Positions 15,552 to 25,608 are shown, counted from the stretch's first letter. The stretch is 64,000 bases of DNA from Verrucomicrobiia bacterium (GCA_036405135.1 DASWYF010000008.1:1-64000); one strand, 5' to 3'. Made by a program: numbers and translations. The notes: generated from the letters alone by a model not told the origin.

Positions 15552-18500
15552 CTACGGCTGATCCTGCTGGATCACGCGGTAGTAGCGTCTCACGTTGCTG
15601 TCGGCGTTGGTGTCTTCGAACTGCATCGAGTTCGAACCGGGGGTGACGGTGCCGATGGTGGTCCAATTCACTAGGTCTGTGGAGGCCTGGATAAGGTGGA
15701 CTTTGCCCGTGATGAGGCCCACGAACTGGAAGCGGAAGGTACCTGGCGCTTTTTCCGGTGCGGCGATACCGACGGTGCCCACGAGGATGTGCTGGACTTC
15801 CGAGACGTAAGCGCCACCCAGATTATCCTCACCACGCACGGTGACGTAGTAGGAACCAGCCGGCACATTCTGCCAGTTGTATTGGTAGGGTGGAGCCGTG
15901 AGCGTGGCGAGCACGGTGTTGCCGACCATGAACTTTACGCGGACGATCTTGCCATCTGCGTCCATCACGCTGGCTTGCAACATGATGGAAGCAGGCGCGG
16001 TATAGAACGCTTCACCGGAGGCCAGGCTGAGCAGCGGAACGGTCATTGTGCGACCGGGGGAACCTACCTCGTTGGCATCGTTGGCAGCAGCGAACGCGCC
16101 GTACAATCCGATGCTGCTCAAGCTGGTGAGGCTGACGTTATCGAGCCCGGCGGCGTTGTCGAAGGTCTTGAACGGTGCACTCGCGGAGGAGGCGCCGAAG
16201 GTGACACTCGCTTGCAAGATGCCGCCTGCATTGTAGATGTTCACGGCATCACCGCTGGTGCTCAGACCGATGCCGCCACCGGTGTAATTGCCGATCTGCA
16301 ACGAAGCGGGAGGATTGGCGCCGAACCACGTGTTCAAGAACGAGGTCTTGATCGCGGCTAGATTGTCGCTCTCCAGGAAGATCACGGATTCGCCGGGGGC
16401 GATGTTGGTGATGCCATTCAGAGCGAGTGCATTGGCGAAGGAAGCGGAGCTGTCGTCCACCTTCCATCCGGCGATGTTGATGACACGCGGACTGGTGTTC
16501 GAGAGTTCGAACCAGTCGGCGGCGACCGGGCTGCTGCCGCTGGACCAAGGAGCCACTTCGGTGATGACGAGCTTGCCGGTGGTGCCCGGGGAGCCGGTCT
16601 CGCTCGTGACGGCACGTGCGCCGTAGCGGCCAGTGACACTGAGTTGCGAGATGGTGACGCCGTTCAGACCAGTGGCGTTATCAAAAGTGGCAAACGGTGC
16701 TGCCGAGGGTGAAGTGCCGAAGACGACTTTGGCGCGCAGCCGGCCGAGATTGTCATAGAGGTTCAAGGCATCGCCGCCGGTGCCGAGGCCGACACCGGAG
16801 CCGGTGTAATTGCCGATCTGCAAGCCAGTGGGAGCGTTACCGCCGAACCAGGTATTGATGAACGCGGTGCGGGCGGTGGCTAGGTTGGCTGTTTCTAGGA
16901 AGATCACGGATTCGCCTGGGGCGATGCTGATGATGCCGTTCAGGGCGACCGAGCCACCGAAGGACTCTGAGCTGTCATCGACTCTCCAGCCCTCGATATT
17001 GATCGGGCGTGCGCCGGTGTTCGAGATCTCGAACCAGTCAGCTCCAACCGGGCTGTCGCCACTGGACCAAGGAGCCACTTCGGAGATGATCAGCTTGCCG
17101 GTGGTGCCGGGGGAGCCAATCTCGTTGCTGTCATTCACAGCGGTGAAGGCGTCGTAGAGATTGACGGTGCTCAAGCGCGAGATGGCGGTGTTGTTCAAGC
17201 CTTCGGCATTGTCGAAGGTCGCAAAGGTGGGACCAGCCGGGGCAGCACCAAAACTCACACTGGCTTGCAGTGTGCCGCTGGCATTGTAGAGGTTCACGGC
17301 ATCACCACCGGTGCCGAGCCCGATGCCACCGCCCGTGTAGCTGCCGATCTGCAGATTGGCGGGCGGTTGAGAACCGAACCAGGTGTAGAGGAACGTTGCC
17401 TTGGCGGCGGTCAGGTTGGCCGTCTCGATGAAGATCACGGATTCACCGGGCGCGATGCTGGTGATGCCGTTCAAGGCCAAAGCATTTCCGAATGAAGCCG
17501 AGTTGTCGTCCACTTTCCAGCCGGTGATGTCCACGGCGTTCGTGCCGGTATTGGTGACCTCGAACCAGTCGGCTCCGATGGGGCTGTTGCCGCTGGACCA
17601 CGGGGCGACCTCAGAGATGATGATGCTCGGAGTGGAGGGCGTTTCATTCGTGACATCTGTCAGGGTGAGCGTGTAGCTGACGCTGGCATCAGGAGTCGCA
17701 CCCAGTGTGGTGTCATCCACAGTGACGGTGACGGTATAGCTGCTCTTGGTCTCGAAATCGAGGGTGACGCCGGACTTGATGTAAAGTGCTGTGCCGATGA
17801 TCTCGAAGGAGGCTACATCAGTGCCGGTAAGGCTCAAGGTGTTCACACCCAGGCCGTCATCCGTGACGACGATGTCCGCCACCTTCACGCGAGAAGAGGT
17901 GCTGGTGTTCTCCGGGAAGGAGCTGATCTGGTTGTTCAACACCATGGCGGTCGGTGCCTGGTTCGGAACGGTGGAGGGAGCGTAAACCCAGAGTTCGGGG
18001 AAGTTGATGTTACCGCCGCCGTTCTCGTTCACGATGTAAAGGATGCCAGCGCGATCCATAGTGAGGCCTTCGTGCTGCTGATTGGCCACGGTCAAGGTAT
18101 CGCCTGGATCGGCGGTGATGGTGAGCGTGCTCTGGATGTTGCCGGCGCGGTCGATGTTGTGGATCTTGCCGTTCTCCTGGCTGAGCAGGAGCATGCGGCT
18201 GAAATCAGCGGTGCCACTCAACGAAGGGATATTCGAGAGCGCAAAGACATCGGCCACATCAGTGAAGCCGGTGAGCGCGGGGTCGAACAGGTTGATGGAG
18301 TTCGCGGCAGTTGGAGAGCCATTACTGGCGGTGCCGGCATCGAAATCAACCGTGGTGTGGAAGATGCCGATCGGATTGAGTTCTTTCAGCACGATGAAGC
18401 CGCCCGTGAGCGGATCCCAGGAAAGACCTTCGGTGCCTTCGTTCGGAGAGAAGGTGCCGAGCTTGACCGTTTTGGTGTTGGCGCGGGTCAACGTGGTGCC

Positions 18501-19511
18501 AGCGGCGTAAGTGAAGAGAACGAGTTGGCGATCGCGTTCTTCGCTCATGACGAACTGGCCGTTGCCCACGTAGGTGATGCCTTCCGGGTCATAGAAATCC
18601 GTGCCTTGCGGGCTGCTGCCGGTCGCGAGGGTCATGGTGTCGATGAGTTGGCCGGTCTTGGAGACTTGCACGATGGCGGTGCCGCCATCCGCAGTGATGA
18701 ATAGGCTGTCAGTGTCCCAATTGTAAGTGACACCAGAAGCCTCTTGAGCGAGGAGATTGATGCCATTCGGAGGCGTGGTGCGCGTGGGCTCAGGCAACGA
18801 GTAACGGCCGACGCGCACGTAAGTGGATAGATCAATGGATTTCGGGCCAGCGTGGGTGGTGCCGGGAGAACCGACATCTGTAGCCGGAGCCACTGCGGTG
18901 AATGAGCCGAAGTTGGAGCCTGTGGCAAAGGTGTAACGCGGCGAAGCCGTGCCCGAAGTCGGCACCCAGATCAGGGCGACGGAATCTGCTGACCCACCAG
19001 CCGAAGGACCGGCATGACCGCCGGTGGAAGGATTGCCATCCTCTTTCGTGAAACCGGCTGCGGCATAGCTGAAGAAGAACAATTGATTGCCACCGCTATC
19101 GAAGAGGGTGATGCCGTCATTGCCGCCCAAGCCAGGTGCGCCGACGGATTGGATCACTTGCACCGTAGCGGGGAGATTCCACCAGGCGCGGAACACGGAA
19201 GGTGTGGCGGAGGTGAAGACGATGGACTCGCCGGGGGCGATGATGGTGCCATCCGGTATGACGGCGGCGTCATTGAATGATTTGCCGCTATCGTGCCAGC
19301 GATATCCGGAGAGATTCACGGAAGTAGCTCCGTAATTATAAAGCTCCCAGTAATCTTGTGAGCCAGCAGGTTTGTTGGCGCTTTGATTGGACTGGATCTC
19401 GGTGACGAGAAGATTGACATCGGCAGCGTGGATGGCCGCAGGCAGCAGGCCAAGGACCATGGCGGTCAGCGCGCCATACCATCGGGAGGAGCGGGATAGG
19501 CTGGATTTCAT
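15552..19511 (-). CDS. Giant secreted protein with four lamin-tail domains, SdiA-regulated-like propeller and cadherin-like domain
   Basis: 1319 residues with an N-terminal signal peptide (ALTAMVLGLLPAAIHAAD). In order: a lamin-tail domain (about 30-220; NLLVTEIQSN, YWELYNYG); a propeller resembling SdiA-regulated/esterase-like phytase domains (about 230-515; DPEGITYVGNGQFVMSEERDRQL, NEGTEGLSWDP); a cadherin-like repeat (about 520-620; FPENTSTSSRVKV, DFETKSSYTVTV). Then come three near-identical tandem lamin-tail domains (about 626-800, 804-975, 979-1157; each with EVAPWSSG-x-SP and GESVIF). An Ig-like Big domain and a C-terminal beta domain ending RRYYRVIQQDQP follow. It is probably extracellular or surface-bound; the function is unknown, perhaps adhesion or a nuclease/phytase-associated scaffold. 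Confidence 0.85.
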   Translation of the reverse strand: MKSSLSRSSRWYGALTAMVLGLLPAAIHAADVNLLVTEIQSNQSANKPAGSQDYWELYNYGATSVNLSGYRWHDSGKSFNDAAVIPDGTIIAPGESIVFTSATPSVFRAWWNLPATVQVIQSVGAPGLGGNDGITLFDSGGNQLFFFSYAAAGFTKEDGNPSTGGHAGPSAGGSADSVALIWVPTSGTASPRYTFATGSNFGSFTAVAPATDVGSPGTTHAGPKSIDLSTYVRVGRYSLPEPTRTTPPNGINLLAQEASGVTYNWDTDSLFITADGGTAIVQVSKTGQLIDTMTLATGSSPQGTDFYDPEGITYVGNGQFVMSEERDRQLVLFTYAAGTTLTRANTKTVKLGTFSPNEGTEGLSWDPLTGGFIVLKELNPIGIFHTTVDFDAGTASNGSPTAANSINLFDPALTGFTDVADVFALSNIPSLSGTADFSRMLLLSQENGKIHNIDRAGNIQSTLTITADPGDTLTVANQQHEGLTMDRAGILYIVNENGGGNINFPELWVYAPSTVPNQAPTAMVLNNQISSFPENTSTSSRVKVADIVVTDDGLGVNTLSLTGTDVASFEIIGTALYIKSGVTLDFETKSSYTVTVTVDDTTLGATPDASVSYTLTLTDVTNETPSTPSIIISEVAPWSSGNSPIGADWFEVTNTGTNAVDITGWKVDDNSASFGNALALNGITSIAPGESVIFIETANLTAAKATFLYTWFGSQPPANLQIGSYTGGGIGLGTGGDAVNLYNASGTLQASVSFGAAPAGPTFATFDNAEGLNNTAISRLSTVNLYDAFTAVNDSNEIGSPGTTGKLIISEVAPWSSGDSPVGADWFEISNTGARPINIEGWRVDDSSESFGGSVALNGIISIAPGESVIFLETANLATARTAFINTWFGGNAPTGLQIGNYTGSGVGLGTGGDALNLYDNLGRLRAKVVFGTSPSAAPFATFDNATGLNGVTISQLSVTGRYGARAVTSETGSPGTTGKLVITEVAPWSSGSSPVAADWFELSNTSPRVINIAGWKVDDSSASFANALALNGITNIAPGESVIFLESDNLAAIKTSFLNTWFGANPPASLQIGNYTGGGIGLSTSGDAVNIYNAGGILQASVTFGASSASAPFKTFDNAAGLDNVSLTSLSSIGLYGAFAAANDANEVGSPGRTMTVPLLSLASGEAFYTAPASIMLQASVMDADGKIVRVKFMVGNTVLATLTAPPYQYNWQNVPAGSYYVTVRGEDNLGGAYVSEVQHILVGTVGIAAPEKAPGTFRFQFVGLITGKVHLIQASTDLVNWTTIGTVTPGSNSMQFEDTNADSNVRRYYRVIQQDQP

Positions 19512-19689
19512 GCGTATGTGTTTTGATTCGGATGCTCGCTTGGGATTTTCACCAGCGTCTTCAAAGCAATGACGATGAAACCCAAGAGGTATTAGAATGC
19601 GTCCTGCGCGCCTCAGGACAAGGTGGGTAGTGTGAAGAAGAGGTTACGGAATGGAGACGATTCGGAGAAGGGGAGCAGGAAAGGGGCGA

Positions 19690-19727
19690 GGACGACGACG
19701 AGAACGAGAACGATTACGACGAGGCGA
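19690..19727. repeat. Degenerate GAC/GAG triplet repeat
   Basis: Purine-rich microsatellite-like tract (GAGGACGACGACGAGAACG and continuing) within the 226-bp gap between the lamin-tail gene and the HNH gene. On the other strand it reads as NCG/NTC triplets. No coding signal supports it as a gene. Confidence 0.6.
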
Positions 19728-19737
19728 TATGACTACA

Positions 19738-20082
19738 TCACCATTTTTTAGAGCGCTTGCCACCCTTGGTCTTGGCCGGGCTGCTCATAGGCTTGAAAGC
19801 GCTGGGCCGGTTTTTGATCCAGCCGATGAACTTCGCCACCTCGGGATGCGCCTTTAGAGACTCCAACGTATTGTATTCGCGTTCGAGAACTTTTTCGGTG
19901 AAGAGATTGTGAACGTGATTGTGGCAAGGGCGGCAGATCCACGTGACGCGCTGTTTCACTTCCACGCGATCGAACTCGCGCTTGTTCCGCTTGTTCGCAT
20001 GACGCGCCTGTGGGATGAGATGATGCTTCGTGAGCACACACTCCTCCCGTTCGCACAATTCACAGACGCCGATGCGGGGCAT
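19738..20082 (-). CDS. Small HNH-family protein
   Basis: 114 residues. CELCEREECVLTKHHLIPQ supplies the first Cys pair and the His-His of an HNH motif, and WICRPCHNHVHNLF the second Cys pair and the final H-N-H, so a zinc-stabilised beta-beta-alpha-metal fold is likely. A basic tail (AKTKGGKRSKKW) suits DNA binding. Standalone HNH proteins of this size can be nucleases of mobile or repair systems; the role here is unknown. It is divergent from the dioxygenase gene. Confidence 0.75.
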   Translation of the reverse strand: MPRIGVCELCEREECVLTKHHLIPQARHANKRNKREFDRVEVKQRVTWICRPCHNHVHNLFTEKVLEREYNTLESLKAHPEVAKFIGWIKNRPSAFKPMSSPAKTKGGKRSKKW

Positions 20083-20223
20083 GGGCGGTTACGTTGCCGA
20101 AACTCCTATATCTACGCAAATCCCGAAAAATATTTACCCATTCTTTACAATTCTCAGCCAACTTTTCTGCGTGCGGGACGTTTCACTCTCATATATATGT
20201 TAGTGCAACCAACCAAACCGCTT

Positions 20224-20889
20224 ATGAACTCGCTCATCCAGCCTGTGAACAGCCGCCGCCGTTTCCTTACCCAGCTTGGTCTGGCCGCCTCGCTCTTCAC
20301 GGTGCCCGGTGCCTTTGCTGAAGAACTGACCCGCACGCCTGCCCAGACGGAAGGGCCTTTCTATCCGGACAAGCTGCCGCTGGATACGGATAACGACCTG
20401 ATCATCGTTAACGACGCCACGACGCCGGGCGTGGGCGAGATCACGTGGTTGAGCGGGCGCCTGCTCGACTCACGTGGGGAGCCGATCCGTAATGCGACGA
20501 TCGAGATCTGGCAGGCGGATAACAACGGGGCTTACCTGCATACCCGCACAGGCAATAAGGACAAGCAGGATAAGAATTTCCAAGGCTTTGGCCGGTTTGT
20601 CACCGGTTCCACGGGTGAATATCTGTTCCGCACGATCAAGCCGGTGCCGTATCCAGGCCGCACTCCGCACATCCATGTGGCGGTCAAGATGAAGGGACAG
20701 AAGAAACTCATCACCCAATGCTACATCGAGGGACATCCGCAAAATGAGAAGGACGGCGTCTTGCGCGGCATCAAGGATGCGAAACAACGCGCCTCGGTCA
20801 TCGTGCCGTTCACGAAAGTGAAGGATTCCAAGATCGGCGAACTGGCGGCGAAGTTCGATATCGTGATGGGTTTCACGCCGGAGGCATAA
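20224..20889 (+). CDS. Tat-exported intradiol ring-cleavage dioxygenase-like protein
   Basis: About 221 residues from ATG 20224. A twin-arginine signal (SRRRFLTQLGLAASLF) precedes a protocatechuate 3,4-dioxygenase beta-type core. The likely non-haem Fe(III) ligands are Tyr in NNGAYLH, Tyr in PVPYPGRTPHIHV, and the two His of HIH, in the family order Y-Y-H-H. TEGPFYPDKLP and GRLLDSRGEPIRNATIEIWQADN are typical blocks. The exported form suggests periplasmic cleavage of catechol-like aromatics from decaying plant matter, though the substrate is unproved. A strong terminator follows. Confidence 0.88.
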   Translation: MNSLIQPVNSRRRFLTQLGLAASLFTVPGAFAEELTRTPAQTEGPFYPDKLPLDTDNDLIIVNDATTPGVGEITWLSGRLLDSRGEPIRNATIEIWQADNNGAYLHTRTGNKDKQDKNFQGFGRFVTGSTGEYLFRTIKPVPYPGRTPHIHVAVKMKGQKKLITQCYIEGHPQNEKDGVLRGIKDAKQRASVIVPFTKVKDSKIGELAAKFDIVMGFTPEA

Positions 20890-20917
20890 CCGTCACTCAA
20901 CATAACTGTTTAGAACT

Positions 20918-20950
20918 TCCCAAGTGTAACCCGCTTGGGATTTTCTTTTT
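20918..20950 (+). terminator. Terminator after the dioxygenase
   Basis: TCCCAAG (20918-20924), nine-base loop, CTTGGGA (20934-20940), then TTTTCTTTTT. Confidence 0.85.
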
Positions 20951-21060
20951 ATCCGGCAGAAGCTAATCCCTATTGCTGGTGTTTTGAATCTGTCCGACAG
21001 AAAAGGCGTCTGAAACCTTACGCTGGCCTTGCGTCCCGTTTAGCTAAACTGATAGTAATG

Positions 21061-21106
21061 TTGCACATCGTCACAAAGCGGCATAAAATAGTCCGTATGC
21101 GTACGG
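21061..21106 (+). promoter_or_regulatory. Promoter and palindromic operator candidate for the RND efflux operon
   Basis: TTGCAC (21061-21066), exactly 17 bases, then TAAAAT (21084-21089), close to sigma-70 consensus. The palindrome CCGTA-TGCG-TACGG (21093-21106) lies immediately after the -10, spanning the expected start site, where a repressor would block transcription. No regulator gene is adjacent. The pump genes start at 21136. Confidence 0.65.
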
Positions 21107-21135
21107 TTTTGAGCGGGCTCAACCTTTAAAGACTT

Positions 21136-22395
21136 TTGAATCTTTTGAACCGGATATATCAGTCAGACTGGAGAAAATCGTCGTATCATGGTCTTTTGCT
21201 GCTGCTGGTGGCCGGACTGTTTGCCGGTTGTGGCGGCAAGAAGGATGATGCAAAAGGCAAGGGCAAGGATGGGCCATCCGCACCTTCGGGTCCGCCTCGG
21301 GTGGTGCAAGTCACCAAGGCTCAGATGCAGGGATTGGAACGTACGGTCGCTGCTGTGGGATCGCTTGCAGCCTATGAGCAGGCGACCTTGGGGGTGAAAG
21401 TGTCCGGGCGCATGCAGTCGGTGAGCGTGGACATCGGCACGCCGGTGAAAAAAGGACAGGTCATTGCCCAACTGGAGAAGCGCGAGTATGAGGTGAAGTT
21501 GATGCAGGCAGAAGCATTGCTTTCCCAGGCGCGCGCCAAGCTGGGCCTTTCTCTGCAAGGGGATGACGATGCCGTTGATCCGGTTCAGACCAGTGTGGTG
21601 CGTGAAGCAGCAGCGGTCTTGGAAGAAGCCAAGAAAAACCGCGAGCGTTTTCAAAAACTTTCCAAAGATGGAGTTTCCTCCCAGTCGGAACTCGAAACAG
21701 TGGAGGCCGCTTATGAAGTCGCCGTGAACCGCCAGCGGGATGCGATGGAAGAGATACGCAATCGCCAGGCATTGCTGGCGCAACGCCGTGCGGAAGTGGC
21801 CATTGCCAAACAACAGCTCGAAGAGACCACGGTCAAGGCACCTTTCGATGGATTTGTGCAGGAACGCCGGGCCACTCAGGGTGAGTATCTGATCGTGGGT
21901 GCGCCGGTTGCCACCGTGGTGCGCAGTGACATCCTGCGTTTGCGACTGGAAGTGCCGGAAAAGCGGGCTTCCTTGATCAAGGAAGGTCAGGATGTCCGCC
22001 TTACCGTGACCGGAGATACGAATATTTATCAAGGCGAGATCAAGCGTCTTAGCCCGATCGTCAACGACCTGAACCGCATGCTGGTGGTGGAGGCGGATGT
22101 GCCCAATCCCGGCCGCTTGCGTCCGGGTTTCTTCGCCCAGGCTGACATCGTGGCGAACCCCAGTGAACCGGGCCTGACTGTTCCTGCCGATGCTCTGGTC
22201 ACTTTTGCCGGTGTGGAAAAGGTGCTGACCATCAAAGAGGGCAAAGCCTTGGAGCGTCCGGTCACTTCAGGCCGCAAAGGGGCGACGTGGGTGGAGATTT
22301 TGAACGGATTGAAAGCCGGGGAAGCGGTAGTACGCAATCCCGGAAATCTGCGCACGGGCGAACCTGTGGTGATCAAAGAGGGCAAAGAGAGCTAA
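21136..22395 (+). CDS. RND efflux periplasmic adaptor (membrane fusion) lipoprotein
   Basis: 419 residues. The N-terminus LLLLLVAGLFAGC is a lipoprotein signal (lipobox FAGC), followed by a flexible KGKGKDG linker. The HlyD/MFP body has AAVGSLAAYEQATLGVKVSGRM, a lipoyl half (GTPVKKGQVIAQLEKREYEVK), a long alpha-helical hairpin (about residues 110-215), the second lipoyl half (TVKAPFDGFVQERRATQGEYL) and beta-barrel and membrane-proximal domains. The start is TTG 21136; no in-frame ATG lies before the signal. It is 9 bp upstream of the permease gene, the pair forming an inner-membrane pump. No outer-membrane TolC gene is present here. Confidence 0.92.
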   Translation: MNLLNRIYQSDWRKSSYHGLLLLLVAGLFAGCGGKKDDAKGKGKDGPSAPSGPPRVVQVTKAQMQGLERTVAAVGSLAAYEQATLGVKVSGRMQSVSVDIGTPVKKGQVIAQLEKREYEVKLMQAEALLSQARAKLGLSLQGDDDAVDPVQTSVVREAAAVLEEAKKNRERFQKLSKDGVSSQSELETVEAAYEVAVNRQRDAMEEIRNRQALLAQRRAEVAIAKQQLEETTVKAPFDGFVQERRATQGEYLIVGAPVATVVRSDILRLRLEVPEKRASLIKEGQDVRLTVTGDTNIYQGEIKRLSPIVNDLNRMLVVEADVPNPGRLRPGFFAQADIVANPSEPGLTVPADALVTFAGVEKVLTIKEGKALERPVTSGRKGATWVEILNGLKAGEAVVRNPGNLRTGEPVVIKEGKES

Positions 22396-22404
22396 GAAGG
22401 CTGT

Positions 22405-25400
22405 ATGCAAAAGCTCGCTGAAATCTGCATCCGCCGCCCGGTCTTCGCGACCATGATCATCATGTCGCTCGTGGTGATCGGGGCGACGGGCTTCTTCAAA
22501 CTGGGCGTGGACCGCACGCCGCCGGTGGATATCCCTACGGTATATGTCTCCACTACTTTGGCGGGTGCATCGCCGGTGGAAATGGAGACACTCATCTCCC
22601 AGCCGATCGAGGAGCAGGTGAACACAGTGGAGGGCATCACGGAGCTGCGCTCCATCTCCGGTTATGGCAGTTCCTTCGTCATCATCCAGTTCGACCTCAG
22701 CCGGGATGTGAATCGTGCGGTGGAAGACGTGCGCAATCGCGTCTCCGGTGTGCTGGGTGAATTGCCGCGTGACATCGATCCGCCGCAGGTGACGAAGTTC
22801 GATAGTGACCGGTCGCCCACGATGACCATCGCGCTTTCGGGAACACGACCGGAGCGGGAACTGACGGAGATGGCGGACAAGATCGTGAAGGTACAGCTTG
22901 AGCGGTCCGTCGGTGTCGGTGAAGTGGAGATTCAAGGCGGCTGGCAACGCGCGATCAGCGTGTGGGTGGACCCCGAACGGCTGGCGGCATACAAGATACC
23001 TATTTCCGTGGTGCGTGACGCTATCGCGCGACAGAACGCGGATGTGCCGGGCGGTAACGTGCGTTCTGCGCTCACCGAGCAATCATTGCGCACGCTTGGA
23101 CGTTTTACGGACCCGAAGCAATTCAACGATCTGGTGGTGGCGCAGGTGAATGGCTCGCCGGTGCGCATCAGCGACTTGGGTTATGCAGAGGATGGGGTGA
23201 AGGAGAAGCGTTCGTTGGCGCGCTTGAACGGTGTCCCTTGTGTCACCTTGAGCGTCAAACGGCAATCGGATGCGAATGCGGTTTCTGTCATCGAAGGCGT
23301 CAAGGAGAAGCTGCCAGCCGTGCAGGCGCAACTCCCGGAAGATATCAAGATGGAGATCATCGAGGACCAGTCCCGCTACATCTACGAGGCGATCCACGAG
23401 ATCGAAGTGCATCTGGTGCTGGGCAGTTTCCTCGCGTGTCTGGTCGTGCTGGCCTTCATGAAGAATTTTCGGGCCGTGATCATCGCTGGTGTGGCCATCC
23501 CGGCATCCGTTATATCCACCTTCGGCATGATGTGGGCGCTGGATTTCACGTTGAACAGCGTGACCATGCTCGCTCTGGTGCTGATGGTGGGCATCGTGAT
23601 CGATGATGCCATCGTGGTGCTGGAAAACATTTTTCGCTTCATCGAGGAGAAAAAGATGCATCCGTTCGATGCGGCACGGGAAGCCACGGCGGAGATCGGC
23701 ATGGCGGTGCTGGCCACGACCTTGAGCCTGGTGGTGATCTTCGTGCCGGTGTCCTTCATGTCCAGCATCTCGGGGCGTTTCCTCTTCCAATTCGGTCTGA
23801 CCTCTGCGGTGGCGATCATGGTGAGTTTGCTCGTTTCCTTTACCTTGACGCCGATGATGAGCGCACGTCTCTTGCGCGTGAAGGAGGGGGAAGAGGACAG
23901 TCACAAGTCTTCCCGGGGTGGCTTGTATGGGAAAATGGAAAACGCCTATGTGAAGGTCCTGGCGTGGGCCATGAAAAACCGGTGGTTAGTGGCCTTGGGC
24001 GCGGTGGTGGTGATGCTTTCATCCATCCCGCTCTACAAGATGGTGCCGCAAGAGTTCGTGCCCGCGAGCACGGATGAAGGCGAATTCGAGATCAGCATCA
24101 CCGCCCAGGAAGGCACCAGCCTCCCGGCCATGGAAGAGGTGGCCACACGGGTGGAGCAGATCCTCAGCAAGATACCGGAAGTGCGCCTGTATCTGGCCAC
24201 CATCGGAGCCAGCCGTGTCGGTGGAGCCAACAATATGCGCGTGTATGTACGCATCCCTCCGCACGAAGAACGGACGATCAACCTGAAACGGTTCCTCCGG
24301 GAGCCGACCAGGATTTTTCAAGGAAATTACAGCCAGCAAGACGTGCAGCAGAAGATACGCACCGCTCTGCGCCAGCTCCCGCACGTGCGCGTGGCGGTCC
24401 GCGCCGGGGCTTCTTCCATCAGCATCGGAGGGCCAAGCTACGAGGTGGATTATTCGCTGCTGGGGCCGGATTTGGAATCTCTGGCAAAGTACGCTGAGGA
24501 GCTTCGCAAAAAAGCACCGGAAATGGGCATCATCGATGCGGACACGACGTTGAAGCTCAACAAGCCGGAACTGCGCGTGGAGATCGATCGCGAACGGGCC
24601 GCCGCTTTGGGGGTGGATACGGAGGACATTTCCTCGGCCTTGCGTGTGATGGTGGGTGGCGATGATCGCGTCTCACGTTATCGAGACCCGCAGATGGGCG
24701 AGGAATACGATGTGCAACTCCGGCTCACGGAAGGGCGACGCAATGATGCAGATACGATCTCGCGTCTGTATGTGCCGAGCCAGAGTGCGGGGCTGGTCCG
24801 ACTGGATAACCTTGTCCAGATCGTGCCCGGCCAGACTGCCTCGCGCATCGACCGCCTGGACCGTCAACGCCAGGTCAGCCTGCGTGCCGGTGTGGCCAAA
24901 GGCTACGCCATGGCCGACCGCATCCAGGCCTTGGACGAAGAGGTGAAGAAGATGAACTTGCCGCCCGTGTACAAGACCGCTGTCTCCGGTCGCGCCAAGG
25001 AATTCCAGAAAACGTTCGATGAATTCCTCTGGGCCTTCCTGCTATCGATTGTGTTCATGTATATGATCCTGGCATCCCAGTATGAGAGCCTCATCCATCC
25101 ATTTACCATTTTGCTGTCCCTGCCGCTGACATTGCCGTTCGCGTTCCTGACGCTCTGGCTGACAGGGAATACGATCAACCTCTACTCAGCGCTGGGATTG
25201 TTAGTGCTTTTCGGCGTGGTGAAGAAGAATTCCATCTTGCAGATCGATCACATGAACCAGTTACGCAAGAAGGGCATGGATAGATTGCATGCGATTCTGG
25301 AAGGTAATCGTGATCGTTTGCGGCCAATTCTTATGACCACGCTGACCTTCGTGGTGGGTATGATCCCGCTGGCGCTGGGTTCGGGTCCTGGTGCGGAAGA

Positions 25401-25608
25401 GCGTCGCGCAGTGGCGGTGGTGGTGATCGGCGGCCAGACGCTGGCGCTCTTGCTGACGCTGGTGGTGACGCCGGTGGCTTACTCGCTGCTGGATGACATC
25501 AAGGAATCCAAGCTGGCGAAGATGCTGACGCCGACGAACGCCAAGACGGCCAATGGCGGTGGTGGCGCCATGACTCCAGGAGCAGCGCACAGCCCGGATG
25601 GGCATTGA
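22405..25608 (+). CDS. RND-family multidrug efflux permease (AcrB/HAE1-like)
   Basis: 1067 residues, full RND length. It starts MQKLAEICIRRPVFATMIIM (TM1), and the ACR_tran blocks DVNRAVEDVRNRV and GIVIDDAIVVLENIFR are present; the two Asp are the proton-relay pair of HAE1 pumps in TM4. FQFGLTSAVAIMVSLLVSFTLTPMMSARLL is the typical TM5-6 region. A second half repeats the topology and ends in an Ala/Gly-rich tail. It is a proton-driven exporter working with the upstream adaptor. Substrates cannot be predicted. Confidence 0.95.
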   Translation: MQKLAEICIRRPVFATMIIMSLVVIGATGFFKLGVDRTPPVDIPTVYVSTTLAGASPVEMETLISQPIEEQVNTVEGITELRSISGYGSSFVIIQFDLSRDVNRAVEDVRNRVSGVLGELPRDIDPPQVTKFDSDRSPTMTIALSGTRPERELTEMADKIVKVQLERSVGVGEVEIQGGWQRAISVWVDPERLAAYKIPISVVRDAIARQNADVPGGNVRSALTEQSLRTLGRFTDPKQFNDLVVAQVNGSPVRISDLGYAEDGVKEKRSLARLNGVPCVTLSVKRQSDANAVSVIEGVKEKLPAVQAQLPEDIKMEIIEDQSRYIYEAIHEIEVHLVLGSFLACLVVLAFMKNFRAVIIAGVAIPASVISTFGMMWALDFTLNSVTMLALVLMVGIVIDDAIVVLENIFRFIEEKKMHPFDAAREATAEIGMAVLATTLSLVVIFVPVSFMSSISGRFLFQFGLTSAVAIMVSLLVSFTLTPMMSARLLRVKEGEEDSHKSSRGGLYGKMENAYVKVLAWAMKNRWLVALGAVVVMLSSIPLYKMVPQEFVPASTDEGEFEISITAQEGTSLPAMEEVATRVEQILSKIPEVRLYLATIGASRVGGANNMRVYVRIPPHEERTINLKRFLREPTRIFQGNYSQQDVQQKIRTALRQLPHVRVAVRAGASSISIGGPSYEVDYSLLGPDLESLAKYAEELRKKAPEMGIIDADTTLKLNKPELRVEIDRERAAALGVDTEDISSALRVMVGGDDRVSRYRDPQMGEEYDVQLRLTEGRRNDADTISRLYVPSQSAGLVRLDNLVQIVPGQTASRIDRLDRQRQVSLRAGVAKGYAMADRIQALDEEVKKMNLPPVYKTAVSGRAKEFQKTFDEFLWAFLLSIVFMYMILASQYESLIHPFTILLSLPLTLPFAFLTLWLTGNTINLYSALGLLVLFGVVKKNSILQIDHMNQLRKKGMDRLHAILEGNRDRLRPILMTTLTFVVGMIPLALGSGPGAEERRAVAVVVIGGQTLALLLTLVVTPVAYSLLDDIKESKLAKMLTPTNAKTANGGGGAMTPGAAHSPDGH

